From Burkholderia sp. Ax-1719 (GTDB lineage Bacteria > Pseudomonadota > Gammaproteobacteria > Burkholderiales > Burkholderiaceae): 64,000 nucleotides of DNA. Position 1 is the stretch's first letter. Each line of letters begins with the position of its first letter. The position numbers and the translations under genes are program-made. The notes below the pieces were generated by a model that had not been told where the DNA came from, searched no databases, and saw only the letters and a list, made by a program, of their open reading frames with translations. This document shows, piece after piece, positions 25,296-34,494 of the stretch. The stretch spans positions 744,001 to 808,000 of the forward strand of contig NZ_VWWJ01000001.1 of assembly GCF_011753055.1 (NCBI RefSeq), read 5' to 3'.

Positions 25296-26455
25296 CAATG
25301 GCTCAGATAGACGGTTGGCACCACCGAAATGCCCAGCGGCAAGGGCCGGTTGGCTGGCAAGCCGTCATCGATCACGATCTTCACGGGCACGCGCTGAACG
25401 ATTTTCACGAAGTTGCCGGTGGCGTTTTCGGCGGGAAAGGCGGAGAAGCGCGAACCGCTGCCGAGCTGGATGCTGTCCACGTGGCCGCGCAGATCGAGGC
25501 TCGGGTAGGCGTCGATGCTGATCTTCACCTTGTCGCCGGGGCGCATGTGAGTGAGCTGCGATTCCTTGAAATTCGCCGTGATCCACACTTGCGGCGTGAC
25601 GATCGAAAACAGCGACGTGCCTGCCTGCAGGAAGCTGCCGAACTGCACATTGCGCCGGGTGATATAGCCGTCGGAGGGCGCGCGCAGATCGCACCACGCG
25701 AGGTTCAGCTGCGCGGAGTCGAGTTGTGCCTGGGCCTGCGCGACCTGCTGGCGGCGCTGCTCGACGGCGGCCACGGCCTGGCGGATCTGCTGCGGCACGA
25801 GGCTCGCCGTTTTCAGTTGCGCCTGCGCGCTCATGACATCGGCGTGGGAGCTGCGCTGCTGGGCCGTCGCGGTGTCGATATTCTGTTGCGTGGTGGCGCG
25901 TGGATCGACGCCATGTTGGCGCGCGTAGTCGGCCTGCGCGCGCGCGAAATTGGCATTGGCCGTTTCGATCTGCGCGCGGGCCTGTTCGTATTGCGCCGGA
26001 TATTGCACGCGCGCGATATCCAGTTGCGCCTGCGCGGCCAGCAATTGCGCCTTGGCGAGGCCCAGTTGCGCATTGGCCTGGTCGACCTGAGCCTGATAGT
26101 CGCGGCGGTCGATCTCGACCATCAGGTCGCCTTTGTGGACGAATACGTTGTCGTTGATGTTGAGCTGCGTGACGTAGCCTGAGACCTTGGGCGCGATGGT
26201 GATGGCGTTGCCGTCGGTGTAGGCATCGTCGGTGCTGACTTCGTTGCGCGTCGCAAACCACCAGACGAATGCGCCCAGCGCAATCACCAGCACGATCAGG
26301 CCGAGGATGATGAGTGGCTTCTTGCCGGGGCGCTTGCGGCGCGCTTTGTCGTCTTTTGCGTCTTTGCCGTCCTGCGCGCCCGCACCACGACGCGGTTTGC
26401 CCCGGTGCGCGCGCGTCCATGCGCGGATGCCGCCCGTCGCGTCGCGCTCAGCCAT
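25295..26455 (-). CDS. emrA: EmrA-type membrane-fusion protein
   Basis: 386 residues. A basic cytoplasmic tail (KARRKRPGKKP) precedes one membrane helix (about 46-68), then the HlyD/EmrA pattern: lipoyl half-motif (VSTDDAYTDGNAITIAPKVSGYV), a long Ala/Gln-rich helical hairpin (about 110-240, rich in QAQ repeats) and a beta-barrel end (RAPSDGYITRRNVQFGSFL). It bridges the inner-membrane exporter and the outer-membrane channel and is the first gene of the operon. No regulator is adjacent, so control of the pump is not evident. Confidence 0.9.
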   Translation of the reverse strand: MAERDATGGIRAWTRAHRGKPRRGAGAQDGKDAKDDKARRKRPGKKPLIILGLIVLVIALGAFVWWFATRNEVSTDDAYTDGNAITIAPKVSGYVTQLNINDNVFVHKGDLMVEIDRRDYQAQVDQANAQLGLAKAQLLAAQAQLDIARVQYPAQYEQARAQIETANANFARAQADYARQHGVDPRATTQQNIDTATAQQRSSHADVMSAQAQLKTASLVPQQIRQAVAAVEQRRQQVAQAQAQLDSAQLNLAWCDLRAPSDGYITRRNVQFGSFLQAGTSLFSIVTPQVWITANFKESQLTHMRPGDKVKISIDAYPSLDLRGHVDSIQLGSGSRFSAFPAENATGNFVKIVQRVPVKIVIDDGLPANRPLPLGISVVPTVYLSH

Positions 26456-26700
26456 GCGCGGCTCCGGCAGCGTGCTGCAAGGCAGTCGTAAAAGTCAGGG
26501 GTTTCATGGGCGCTCGATGGAGGACGGATCTCGACGATGAGCAAAAGCTCAACCGCTGTAGCAAACGCCGTGCCCCGAAGGTGGCCGTGCGGCTTTCTCT
26601 GAGCCGGGGAGCAGGGCACGGGGACTGCGCAGTGGAAGGTGGCGCTGCGCGCCGCAAGCGCGCGGTTTTGCATCGCAGCACCTTTGCAGGAGTTCAGATC

Positions 26701-27009
26701 ATGACCAGTACGCTCGATCCCGACAACGACGACGAGATGGCCCAACCGCTGCCGCCGGGGCACGACACCGAATCGCTTGGTCCCGGCGATTCATCCGATT
26801 CGGGCAGCGATACGGTGGGCGCGAAACGCCACGACTTCGACCGCGATTCGGAGCTTGACAATCACGCGCTGGAGGCAGGGGAGGATGAGGCGCAAAGCGA
26901 TAGCGACAGTCACGGCACCGGCGAGCGCGCCTCGGCCGATGGCGACGAAACATTGCGCCCGGACGGCGATATCCTGCCCGACACCATCAAGCATGAACCG
27001 GACTACTAA
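26701..27009 (+). CDS. Small acidic hypothetical protein
   Basis: 102 residues with an AGGAG site eight bases before the ATG. Extremely acidic and Asp/Ser/Gly/Glu-rich (for example SLGPGDSSDSGSD, HALEAGEDEAQSDSDSHGTG), no hydrophobic core and few aromatics, so probably intrinsically disordered. I recognise it as a type of small conserved protein common in Burkholderia relatives, with no known role. It is divergent from the efflux operon, about 245 bp away. Confidence 0.7.
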   Translation: MTSTLDPDNDDEMAQPLPPGHDTESLGPGDSSDSGSDTVGAKRHDFDRDSELDNHALEAGEDEAQSDSDSHGTGERASADGDETLRPDGDILPDTIKHEPDY

Positions 27010-27135
27010 CTGTATTTCCGAAGGCCTTCGTCGAAGCGAAGCGCGGCACGCGAAGTGCGTGAACAAGGACGCGAGCAGGCGTTCGGCTCGCACGATGCCC
27101 ACCTTCACCTTCACCTTCGACGAGGAAAGTCCATC

Positions 27136-27405
27136 ATGAAATCACGTCAATTGATCGCCCCGACCATTCTGAGCGCCATGCTGGCCGTTTCCGGCGCGGC
27201 ATTCGCTCAGGCCTCCGGCACCGATACCACGACGCCGGCCCAAGGCGGGGACCAGAATGCGGCAACTGCTGCGATGGGTGCGAGCAGCACCGCGCACAAG
27301 TCCACCCACAAGTCGCATACGAAGAAGCACACGGCGAAAAAGCCGATGAACGATACGACCAACACGCCGGGTGCGGACGCCAGCAGCGATACGAAGGGGC
27401 AGTAA
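27136..27405 (+). CDS. Small secreted Lys/His/Thr-rich protein
   Basis: 89 residues. Signal peptide (MKSRQLIAPTILSAMLAVSGAAFAQ), then a low-complexity mature part with a basic HKSTHKSHTKKHTAKK cluster flanked by Thr/Asp/Gly-rich stretches. CGAGGAAAG lies upstream. Small exported proteins with Lys/His tracts of this kind are common in Burkholderia. A role in envelope or DNA or metal binding would be speculation. It may share a transcript with the acidic protein 126 bp upstream. Confidence 0.65.
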   Translation: MKSRQLIAPTILSAMLAVSGAAFAQASGTDTTTPAQGGDQNAATAAMGASSTAHKSTHKSHTKKHTAKKPMNDTTNTPGADASSDTKGQ

Positions 27406-27539
27406 CGGACGATCGCTCCGCAGGAAAACACGGGGAAAACGCAGGGCGAAGCGGTGAGCATCGGGCCGCTCGTCCTGCATCGATTTTTACCGCATCTATG
27501 GCATAGTCTGGCACCTTCACCGATCCGGAGTGCCGTGTC

Positions 27540-27965
27540 ATGCGATTTTCCCGCCTTTATGTGCGCGCCTTGTTGGTATCCGGCGTGCTAGCAGGCGCGC
27601 TCGTCAGCGCTTCGTCCTGCTTCGCCGCCCAGCCCGAATGCCTGAACAGTGCGCCCACGCAACTGGCGATGGATGAATGCGTCGGGCGCAGCATGAAGGC
27701 CTCGGACCAGAAGCTCAACGAGACTTATCACGCGCTGCTTGCGAAGGTGAGCAAGAGCGGCGCGGATCAACTGCGAAAGGCGCAGCGCGCATGGCTGGCC
27801 TGGCGCGACGCGCAGTGTGAGTTCAATACGATGGGTACGCGTGGCGGCAGCATCAATTCGTCGATGTACGGCCTGTGTATCGACGAACTGACGCAGGAGC
27901 AGACCCGCCGTCTGGACGCGCAGATTCGCTGCAAGGAAGGCGACCTGTCCTGCGGCGCGCAATAG
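27540..27965 (+). CDS. LprI-like (DUF1311) periplasmic protein
   Basis: 141 residues with a signal peptide ending near SSCFAAQ. The mature part matches the DUF1311/LprI pattern: cysteine-rich, DECVGRSMKASDQKLNETYHALL followed by LRKAQRAWLAWRDAQC and a C-terminal CIDELTQEQTRRL. LprI of mycobacteria inhibits lysozyme; most proteobacterial members are untested, so function here is inferred only by family. Several cysteines suggest disulfide bonds in the periplasm. Convergent with the chemoreceptor-like gene 14 bp away. Confidence 0.8.
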   Translation: MRFSRLYVRALLVSGVLAGALVSASSCFAAQPECLNSAPTQLAMDECVGRSMKASDQKLNETYHALLAKVSKSGADQLRKAQRAWLAWRDAQCEFNTMGTRGGSINSSMYGLCIDELTQEQTRRLDAQIRCKEGDLSCGAQ

Positions 27966-27979
27966 ATCTGGCAGCAGAC

Positions 27980-29035
27980 CTAGTCCTGTTGTGCAGGCTT
28001 CTGGCAGATCACGCCATACCAGCCCAGGCCGCGATATGTCTCGTATCCCGGCGTGGCGGCGAACGAAACAACGGTGCCGTCGTGCGCGCGATAGTAACCC
28101 GTCTGGCGGCCTTCGGCCTGTAGCCGGAAGCGCTCGTTGAGAATGCCTTTGTCGTCCGACGCGGCAATCACGCGAAACGACGAATCGACAATCATGCAGC
28201 GCGTGCGGGTCCATTCTTCCTCGCTCAGGCGCACGCCCTTCACGACCGCGCCCGCCTGCGGGGCCCAGTCGAAGAAGATGGCCAGCACGCCCAGCACGCG
28301 GCCGTTCGCGCGGCCGCCTTCACGGATCGCCGTCGCATAGGTTGCCACCTGCGCCTGGCGCAGCGGCGCGAGCGTTTCGATGTCGGCGGCCACGTAGTCC
28401 GCACCGGACTTCGTTTTCATCGCCGACTTGAACCATTCGGTTTCGCCGACGTTCTGGCCACGCACCGGATATTGCGCATGACGACCAGTGGCGACCACGA
28501 CGCCGTGTTCGTCGACCACCCAGAGGTCGCGATAGACCGTGTAACTGTCGAGGATCACGGCGAGGCGATCTGCCGCGTGGGCGGCCCTCGCCGATGCGTC
28601 GGCATCGTCGCGCGCCGCGAGGCATTCGACCACGGCCGAATCGGTGGCCCACCAGCGCACGTCGCAGGATCGCTCGTAGAGATTGCGGTCGATCACATCG
28701 ATCATATTGAGGGCGAGGTCCGCGCAACGCTGGCCGTCGTGCGAGCGCAACCGGTCGATCATGCTGTCGCCCAGTTGCGTGAGCGTCGATAGCGAACCCG
28801 CGAGATCCTTGTTCAGGGCTGTCGTGATCTCGGAGATACGGCGCGACACATGCTTGACCTGATTCGCGACGACGGCAAAGCCTTTTCCCGCATCGCCGGC
28901 GCGCGCCGCTTCGATAAGCGCATTCAGGGCGAGAAAGGTGGTTTCGCGATTGATGTCGTTGATGTCGCTGATCTTGCTGGTGGCAAGGCGTTTGACTTCA
29001 TGCGTGAGATCGACGATGGCTTGCGGATTCGACAT
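27980..29035 (-). CDS. Minimal soluble chemoreceptor: MCP tip plus Cache-like sensor
   Basis: 351 residues, no membrane helix and no signal peptide. The N-terminal 70 residues hold the conserved hairpin tip of a methyl-accepting chemotaxis protein (FLALNALIEAARAGDAGKGFAVVANQV), and most of the long coiled-coil arms are absent. After a linker comes a Cache-like sensing region (about 165-345: YRDLWVVDEHGVVVATGR, ADYVAADIE, ATYATAIREGG). Signalling first and sensor last is the reverse of normal receptors. It could still contact CheA/CheW or act independently. Start ATG 29035; tandem 11-bp repeats lie upstream. Confidence 0.75.
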   Translation of the reverse strand: MSNPQAIVDLTHEVKRLATSKISDINDINRETTFLALNALIEAARAGDAGKGFAVVANQVKHVSRRISEITTALNKDLAGSLSTLTQLGDSMIDRLRSHDGQRCADLALNMIDVIDRNLYERSCDVRWWATDSAVVECLAARDDADASARAAHAADRLAVILDSYTVYRDLWVVDEHGVVVATGRHAQYPVRGQNVGETEWFKSAMKTKSGADYVAADIETLAPLRQAQVATYATAIREGGRANGRVLGVLAIFFDWAPQAGAVVKGVRLSEEEWTRTRCMIVDSSFRVIAASDDKGILNERFRLQAEGRQTGYYRAHDGTVVSFAATPGYETYRGLGWYGVICQKPAQQD

Positions 29036-29112
29036 GCAGGGTTCCGTGACAGGGGTGTGAATATCACGGTGCTTGCATGCAAGGTTCGGGCCTGTTGGTA
29101 GCAGGCCGCTTG

Positions 29113-29145
29113 TCGCTGGATTATCGCTGGATTGTCGCTGGATTG
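29113..29145. repeat. Three tandem 11-bp repeats upstream of the chemoreceptor
   Basis: Three head-to-tail copies of TCGCTGGATTR (29113-29123, 29124-29134, 29135-29145), the last two identical. They lie 78-110 bp before the minus-strand chemoreceptor start. The 11-bp period is close to one helical turn, so a protein binding all copies would sit on one face of the DNA. Confidence 0.6.
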
Positions 29146-29157
29146 TTGCGTGCGCAA

Positions 29158-29175
29158 GCTATCTGAAAAGATAGC
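29158..29175. promoter_or_regulatory. Inverted repeat next to the tandem repeats
   Basis: GCTATC / GATAGC separated by TGAAAA, 12 bp beyond the tandem repeats in the same promoter region. Possible operator or small hairpin; binding protein unknown. Confidence 0.35.
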
Positions 29176-29227
29176 AAACGTTTTGCGCGCTCGATGTATG
29201 TCGCGACGCGAAGCAATGTGTCAAAGC

Positions 29228-29264
29228 GCATGCCGATGCGCACCAGATTGGCTCATCGGCATGC
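29228..29264 (-). terminator. Stem-loop after the pqq-peptidase operon
   Basis: Perfect 11-bp arms GCATGCCGATG / CATCGGCATGC with a 15-base loop, 16 bp after the S9 peptidase stop. On the minus strand it is followed by CTTTG rather than a long T-run, so termination strength is uncertain. Confidence 0.5.
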
Positions 29265-29280
29265 ACGTTTGCGGGCGCAT

Positions 29281-31125
29281 CTAGCGCGCTGTCTGCCCGA
29301 GAATGCCGCAATAGAACGCGTATTCGGCCTGAAGCGCGTGCGCCTGGTTGACGGCCTTGCGAAAGCCGTGGCGCTCGTCGTCGTAATAATGAGCCTCGGT
29401 GGCGATGCCGTTGGCCTGTAGCGCGCTCACCATGCTGCGCGTCTGGTCGGGAGTGACCACGGCGTCCAGTTCGCCCTGGAAGAAGGCGACGGGCACGCGA
29501 ATCTTGTCGGCGTGCAGGAGCGGCGTGCGCTCGCAGTAACGCGCGGCATCGGCCACGGCGTCGCCGATCAGCCAGTCCAGATAGTCGGCTTCGAACTTGT
29601 GCGTGTGCTGACCCAACGTCAGCGGATCGCTCACGCCATAGAGGCTCGCGCCGCCGCGGAATACGTCGCGAAACGCGAGCGCGCAGAGCGTTGTATAGCC
29701 GCCTGCGCTGCTGCCGCGAATAAAGGCGCGGGCGCGGTCGATGCGCCGTTGCGCGGCCAGATGCGCGACGACATTGCAGGCGTCGTCCACATCCACCACG
29801 CCCCAGCTTTCGTGCAGCGCCTGACGATAGGCGCGCCCATAGCCGGTGCTGCCGCGATAGTTGAGGTTGACCACGGCGAAGCCGCGTTGCGTCCAGTAGG
29901 GGATGCGCGGATCGAAAACCGGGTAACAGGCCGAGGTCGGGCCGCCGTGGATGAAGATCACGACGGGCGGGGCGTCGGCATGTTGCGCACTTTCCGGCGC
30001 GTAGAAATAGGCGTGCGATTCGCTGCCGCCGCTTGCGAAACGCAGGCGTTCGGGCTGGGGAATGCGCTCGACGGGCATCATCGGCGAGACTTCGGCGAGC
30101 ACTTGCACGCTGAAGTCGTCGCGGCGGATGGCAAGTACAGCGGCGGGGCAGACCGGCGATGCGGCGAGGCAGTAGAAATGCGTGTCATCCGCTGCCAGAT
30201 TGCGAAAGCGGCTGTATTGCGCCGCGAGCGTGTGCAGCGCGCCGTCGGCCGCGCGATAGCCGAGCACGCCCCAGCCTTCGTCCGTCCATGCGCCCAGGCT
30301 CGCTCCATCGTCGAGTGCGATCCAGCTACGGCCACCCAGTTGCCAGGGCGCCGCTGCGTGGTCCGCCTGCGCAGCGGGCAGCGCGTGCAGTGCGTCGCCA
30401 TGCTCCCGCCACGGCTGCCAGAAGCCGCCGCGATCGCTCAAGACATAGAGCGCGCCGTGTGCATCGAATTGCGGCTGTTGCAGCGCATCTTCGATATCGT
30501 CCCCTGCGAGTGTGCGCGGCGGCAGCCATGTGCCATTCGCGTCGCGCTCGCTGCTGCGCAGCCGCGTAGCGGTCCACGGCTGATGCGGGCGCGACCATTC
30601 GATCCACGCGAGCCGCTTGCCATCGGCGCGCAGGCAGGGCGCTGCGTAAAAATCCGCGCCTTCGGTGAGCACGGTTCGCGCACCATCGCCCAGCGCAATC
30701 GACACGATGCGATGAGTGCCGCCATCTTCTTCCACCGCGAGCACTGCGCCCTGGCTAAAGCGCAGATCGCCATAACGGCAACCTGGCTCGGTGAGCGCAA
30801 CGGGCACAGTATCGTCATCGATCGCTTGGCGATAGAGCCGTTGATCTTTTTCGTTGGCAAATACGACGGCATCGTCAGTGATGCAGAACGAACCGCCGCC
30901 GTATTCGTAGACGCGCCCGCGTACGCTGAAGCCTTCGGGCGTGAGACAGCGCGCCGCGCCATTGCGCCATCGCCAGATGCGCGTGGCGGCATCGGCCGGA
31001 TCGTAAGTGGTCCAGAACACGCCGCGGACCGACGCGGCCAGTTCGCCAAAATCCTTGCCGGCGGCGACCGCCTGTTCGGCGCTGACGCGCTCAGGGTTTG
31101 CCGAGTTCGCGGGAATTCCTGTCAT
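29281..31125 (-). CDS. S9 (prolyl oligopeptidase family) peptidase of the pqq operon
   Basis: 614 residues: an N-terminal beta-propeller-like region (about 1-340) and a C-terminal alpha/beta hydrolase. The nucleophile is Ser473 in GSSAGG, with Asp in [12 protein letters not shown] and His in DERHGFRK completing the triad. It starts inside pqqE (35-bp overlap), so it is co-expressed with PQQ synthesis genes. Some Pseudomonas pqq loci carry a similar peptidase (called PqqH or PqqM). No PqqF/PqqG zinc proteases are present here, so this enzyme may help trim the crosslinked PqqA peptide (inference). No signal peptide, so cytoplasmic. Confidence 0.85.
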   Translation of the reverse strand: MTGIPANSANPERVSAEQAVAAGKDFGELAASVRGVFWTTYDPADAATRIWRWRNGAARCLTPEGFSVRGRVYEYGGGSFCITDDAVVFANEKDQRLYRQAIDDDTVPVALTEPGCRYGDLRFSQGAVLAVEEDGGTHRIVSIALGDGARTVLTEGADFYAAPCLRADGKRLAWIEWSRPHQPWTATRLRSSERDANGTWLPPRTLAGDDIEDALQQPQFDAHGALYVLSDRGGFWQPWREHGDALHALPAAQADHAAAPWQLGGRSWIALDDGASLGAWTDEGWGVLGYRAADGALHTLAAQYSRFRNLAADDTHFYCLAASPVCPAAVLAIRRDDFSVQVLAEVSPMMPVERIPQPERLRFASGGSESHAYFYAPESAQHADAPPVVIFIHGGPTSACYPVFDPRIPYWTQRGFAVVNLNYRGSTGYGRAYRQALHESWGVVDVDDACNVVAHLAAQRRIDRARAFIRGSSAGGYTTLCALAFRDVFRGGASLYGVSDPLTLGQHTHKFEADYLDWLIGDAVADAARYCERTPLLHADKIRVPVAFFQGELDAVVTPDQTRSMVSALQANGIATEAHYYDDERHGFRKAVNQAHALQAEYAFYCGILGQTAR

Positions 31126-32272
31126 TGCGGAAGATGAGTTGCTGAATCGGTTGAACGGGTTGTTCGGCTTCTCGACGGGCTTGCAGAATGATGGGATGTT
31201 CCGCCGATTTTCCGCACACGGGGTCGGTATTCGCGGCGTCGCCGGTCAGCATGAAGGCCTGGCAGCGGCAGCCGCCAAAGTCCTTTTCTTTCTCGTCGCA
31301 CGAGCGGCACGGCTCGGGCATCCACCCATTGCCGCGGAACCGGTTGAAACCGGACGATTCGTACCAGATATGGCGCAGATCGTGATCGCGCACGTTGGGA
31401 AAATCGATCGGCAGCATGCGCGCGCCGTGGCAGGGCAGCGCAGTGCCGTCCGGCGTGACCGTCAGGAAGATGCTGCCCCAGCCGCCCATGCAGGCCTTCG
31501 GACGTTCCTCGTAATAATCAGGAGTCACGAAGATCAGCTTGCAGGGGTTGCCGCTCGCTTCCAGTTTCTCGCGATATTCGTTGGTGATGCGCTCCGCGCG
31601 TTCGAGCTGCTCGCGCGTGGGCAGCAGCATCGCGCGGTTGAGTTTGGCCCAGCCGTAGAACTGGCAGGTGGCCAGTTCGACGAAATCCGCTTCGAGGGCG
31701 ATGCACAGCTCGATAATGCGGTCGATATCGTCGATGTTGTAGCGGTGCGTGACGAAGTTCAGCACCATCGGATAGCCATGCGCCTTTACCGCGCGCGCCA
31801 TCGCAAGCTTCTGCGCGAACGCCTTGTGCGAGCCGGCCAGCATGTTGTTCACTTCCTCGTCGCTCGACTGGAAGCTGATCTGGATATGATCGAGCCCGGC
31901 GCGCTGGAAATCGGCGAGTTTCTGCTCGTTCAGTCCGATGCCCGAGGTGATGAGATTGGTGTAATAACCGAGCTTGCGGGCCTCGGCGATCAAGTCCGCG
32001 AGATCCTTGCGCACCAGCGGCTCGCCGCCGGAAAAGCCGATTTGCGCGGCGCCCATCTGACGCGCTTCGGTCATCACGCGAATCCATTGCTCCGTGGTCA
32101 ATTCCTCGCCCTGTCGCGCGAAATCGAGCGGGTTCGAGCAGTAGGGGCATTGCAGCGGGCAACGGTACGTCACCTCCGCGAGCAGCCACAAGGGCAGGCC
32201 CACGGCGGGCTGGGTGCTGGCCGGCGCTGCTGCAACGGCGGTAGCAGCGGGCGTGAGGTGTTCGTCAGACAA
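31091..32272 (-). CDS. pqqE: PQQ biosynthesis radical SAM enzyme PqqE
   Basis: 393 residues. Makes the C-C bond between Glu and Tyr of PqqA using S-adenosylmethionine. The radical SAM cluster is Cys38, Cys42 and Cys45 ([12 protein letters not shown]); the SPASM domain near the C-terminus has further cysteines ([34 protein letters not shown]). The start appears to be TTG at 32272, overlapping the pqqD stop by 8 bp; the only later option (a GTG before GLPLWLL) would remove the N-terminal tail. Acts with PqqD, which holds the peptide. Confidence 0.95.
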   Translation of the reverse strand: MSDEHLTPAATAVAAAPASTQPAVGLPLWLLAEVTYRCPLQCPYCSNPLDFARQGEELTTEQWIRVMTEARQMGAAQIGFSGGEPLVRKDLADLIAEARKLGYYTNLITSGIGLNEQKLADFQRAGLDHIQISFQSSDEEVNNMLAGSHKAFAQKLAMARAVKAHGYPMVLNFVTHRYNIDDIDRIIELCIALEADFVELATCQFYGWAKLNRAMLLPTREQLERAERITNEYREKLEASGNPCKLIFVTPDYYEERPKACMGGWGSIFLTVTPDGTALPCHGARMLPIDFPNVRDHDLRHIWYESSGFNRFRGNGWMPEPCRSCDEKEKDFGGCRCQAFMLTGDAANTDPVCGKSAEHPIILQARREAEQPVQPIQQLIFRNDRNSRELGKP

Positions 32273-32555
32273 GATCGATCCAGTGCTTTTCGCGGGCGAC
32301 CAGCATGAACTGCTCGACGTCTTCGCCCAGTTCGGGCACGCCCGGAAACTGCGTGTCCAGATGCGCGACGATGGCCGCGACGTTGCGCTCGCCGTCGATC
32401 AGGCCGCCAATGGCGGCGGCGCTCTCGTTCAGCTTGATCATGCCTTCAGGATAGAGCAGGACGTGCGCGTTCTGCGCCGGCTCGAACTGGAAGCGATAAC
32501 CGCGTCGCCAGACGGGCTTGAGATTGCGGTCGAAGGGCGTGTTCATCGTATTCAT
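32265..32555 (-). CDS. pqqD: PQQ biosynthesis peptide chaperone PqqD
   Basis: 96 residues, small winged-helix RRE-type protein that binds PqqA and presents it to PqqE. Typical motifs: the [21 protein letters not shown] start and [14 protein letters not shown] core. Start ATG 32555 follows CCGGGA; an upstream GTG (32573) overlaps the pqqC stop as GTGA, and another ATG lies nine bases downstream. The normal family length is 90-100, so this choice fits. Confidence 0.92.
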   Translation of the reverse strand: MNTMNTPFDRNLKPVWRRGYRFQFEPAQNAHVLLYPEGMIKLNESAAAIGGLIDGERNVAAIVAHLDTQFPGVPELGEDVEQFMLVAREKHWIDLV

Positions 32556-32569
32556 CGTGGTCCCGGTGT

Positions 32570-33322
32570 TCACAGTGCGATTCCCTTGTGCCAGACGCGT
32601 TCGTTCGTGACCGTATGGTAGGGCGGTCGCCCCAGTTCATACGCCATCGACATCGCGTCGAGCATGGTCCAGAGAATGTCGAGCTTGAATTGCAGGATTT
32701 CCAGCATACGCTGCTGGCTTTCAAAAGTCGTGTAGTGCTGCAGCGTGATCTGCAGTCCGTGTTCCACATCGCGGCGCGCCTGGCCCAGACGCGAGCGGAA
32801 ATACTCGTAGCCGCGCGGATCGATCCACGGATAATGCGTCGGCCACGTGTCGAGGCGCGACTGGTGAATCTGCGGTGCGAATAATTCGGTGAGCGAACTG
32901 CTGGCGGCTTCCTGCCAGCTCGCGCGACGTGCGAAATTCACATACGCATCCACGGCGAAGCGCACGCCCGGCAGCACCAGTTCCTGCGAGCGCAGTTGCT
33001 CGGGATCGAGGCCGACTGATTCGCCCAGGCGCAACCAGGCCTCGATGCCGCCATCTTCGCCCGGCGCGCCGTCGTGATCGAGCAAACGCTGGATCCACTG
33101 GCGGCGCACTTCGCGATCCGGACAATTGGCGAGAATCGCCGCGTCCTTCATCGGGATATTGACCTGGTAGTAGAAGCGGTTCGCCACCCAGCCCTGTATC
33201 TGTTCGCGGGTCGCGCGGCCTTCGTACATCGCCACGTGATACGGGTGGTGAATGTGATAGAACGCGCCTTTGGCGCGCAGGGCCTGTTCGAATTGCTCGG
33301 GAGTGAGGGCGGCCTGGCTCAT
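32570..33322 (-). CDS. pqqC: Pyrroloquinoline-quinone synthase PqqC
   Basis: 250 residues, the usual family length. Cofactorless oxidase that performs the final ring closure and eight-electron oxidation to PQQ. Visible conserved regions: [18 protein letters not shown] (His-rich active site), [20 protein letters not shown] and the C-terminal [16 protein letters not shown]. The ATG at 33322 is chosen over a frame extending to 33400, since the extra 26 residues do not belong to the family. Followed closely by pqqD. Confidence 0.95.
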   Translation of the reverse strand: MSQAALTPEQFEQALRAKGAFYHIHHPYHVAMYEGRATREQIQGWVANRFYYQVNIPMKDAAILANCPDREVRRQWIQRLLDHDGAPGEDGGIEAWLRLGESVGLDPEQLRSQELVLPGVRFAVDAYVNFARRASWQEAASSSLTELFAPQIHQSRLDTWPTHYPWIDPRGYEYFRSRLGQARRDVEHGLQITLQHYTTFESQQRMLEILQFKLDILWTMLDAMSMAYELGRPPYHTVTNERVWHKGIAL

Positions 33323-33416
33323 GATTCGGTCCAATTCCAATGAGGGCTGCTGCGCGAAAACGGCAGCAGCCTGATGCAGGGTGGCGCGGCGTATTCGCAC
33401 GCGCGCCGAAAGCGTG

Positions 33417-34328
33417 TTACAGGTCGATGCTCATGCCGTCGAAGGCGACTTCGACGTGACGCAGGGCGAGTTCGGCGCGTTCGGCCGAGTCTTCGTCGAG
33501 GATCGGATTCGTGTTGTTGATGTGCGTGAGAATCTTGCGCGCGTTCGGGAACTGCTCAAGCACTTCGAGCATGCCGCCAGGGCCGCTCTGCGCCAGGTGG
33601 CCCATCTGGCGACCCGTGCGCGTGCCCACGCCGCGACGTTGCATTTCGTCGTCGTGCCAGAGCGTGCCGTCCACCAGCAGGCAATCGGCTTCGTGCATGC
33701 GCGCGAGCAGCGCTTCGTCCACCTCACCCAGGCCCGGTGCGTAAAACAGCTTGCCGCCGGTGCGCGTGTCCTCGATCACGAGGCCGATGTTGTCGCCCGG
33801 ATGCGGATCGTGCCGATGCGGCGAATAGGGCGGCGCGGCGCTGCGCAGCGCAAACGGCGTGAAGCGCAGATTCGGGCACGCGGCAATCGTGAACGGTTCG
33901 CCCGAAACAATGGGGTTCCAGCGCAGGCCGCCGTTCCAGTGCGTGAGCATCGGGAAGATCGGAAAGCCGGTGCTCAGGTCTTCGTGGACCATGTCGGTGC
34001 ACCAGACTTCGTGCGGGCAGCCTTCGCGCAACATCAGCAGGCCGGTGGTGTGGTCGATCTGGCTGTCCATCAGCACGATTGCGGCGATGCCCGTGTCGCG
34101 CAGCGCGCGGCCCGGCTGCATGGGCGCGAAGGCCTGCAACTGGGCGCGGATATCGGGTGAGGCGTTGCAGAGAATCCAGGATTCGCCGTCGTCGGAAACG
34201 GCAATCGACGATTGCGTGCGCGCCTTTGCGTTGAGGCGGCCGTTACGAAAGCCCGCGCAGTTCGCGCAGTTGCAGTTCCACTGAGGAAAGCCGCCGCCGG
34301 CTGCGGAGCCGAGAATGTGAATGTGCAT
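33417..34328 (-). CDS. pqqB: PQQ biosynthesis hydroxylase PqqB
   Basis: 303 residues, metallo-beta-lactamase fold. The N-terminus [19 protein letters not shown] with NCANC is diagnostic; these cysteines form a structural zinc site. PqqB is an iron-dependent hydroxylase acting on the PqqE/protease product before PqqC. About 95 bp separate it from pqqC, a gap with no clear terminator. Upstream lies pqqA, separated by a strong hairpin. Confidence 0.95.
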   Translation of the reverse strand: MHIHILGSAAGGGFPQWNCNCANCAGFRNGRLNAKARTQSSIAVSDDGESWILCNASPDIRAQLQAFAPMQPGRALRDTGIAAIVLMDSQIDHTTGLLMLREGCPHEVWCTDMVHEDLSTGFPIFPMLTHWNGGLRWNPIVSGEPFTIAACPNLRFTPFALRSAAPPYSPHRHDPHPGDNIGLVIEDTRTGGKLFYAPGLGEVDEALLARMHEADCLLVDGTLWHDDEMQRRGVGTRTGRQMGHLAQSGPGGMLEVLEQFPNARKILTHINNTNPILDEDSAERAELALRHVEVAFDGMSIDL

Positions 34329-34365
34329 GCTTGCTAAAAGGCTGCGGGTAGAACGCGCCAGATAA

Positions 34366-34389
34366 ATAGCCCCGGCGGGCCGGGGCTAT
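34366..34389 (-). terminator. Hairpin between pqqA and pqqB
   Basis: Perfect 11-bp inverted repeat ATAGCCCCGGC / GCCGGGGCTAT with a two-base centre (in practice a 10-bp stem and four-base loop), 34 bp after the pqqA stop and followed on the minus strand by TTTATCTG. It looks like a partial terminator or 3'-stabilising hairpin giving more pqqA than pqqBCDE transcript, which fits PqqA being consumed as a substrate. Confidence 0.7.
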
Positions 34390-34422
34390 GAGGATCCTGC
34401 GAGAGGATACTGACGCTGCGAA

Positions 34423-34494
34423 TTAACGGTTCGAAATGTACATCGTGATTTCAAAACCGAAACGCAGGTCGGTGTAAGCGGGCTTGGTCCACAT
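34423..34494 (-). CDS. pqqA: PQQ precursor peptide PqqA
   Basis: A 23-residue ribosomal peptide, missed by length cut-offs. It begins [13 protein letters not shown] and ends ITMYISNR. Glu15 and Tyr19 form the conserved ExxxY pair that PqqE crosslinks and that becomes the PQQ skeleton. AAGGAG lies seven bases before the ATG, an excellent site as expected for a highly translated substrate. It is the first gene of the pqq operon. Confidence 0.96.
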   Translation of the reverse strand: MWTKPAYTDLRFGFEITMYISNR

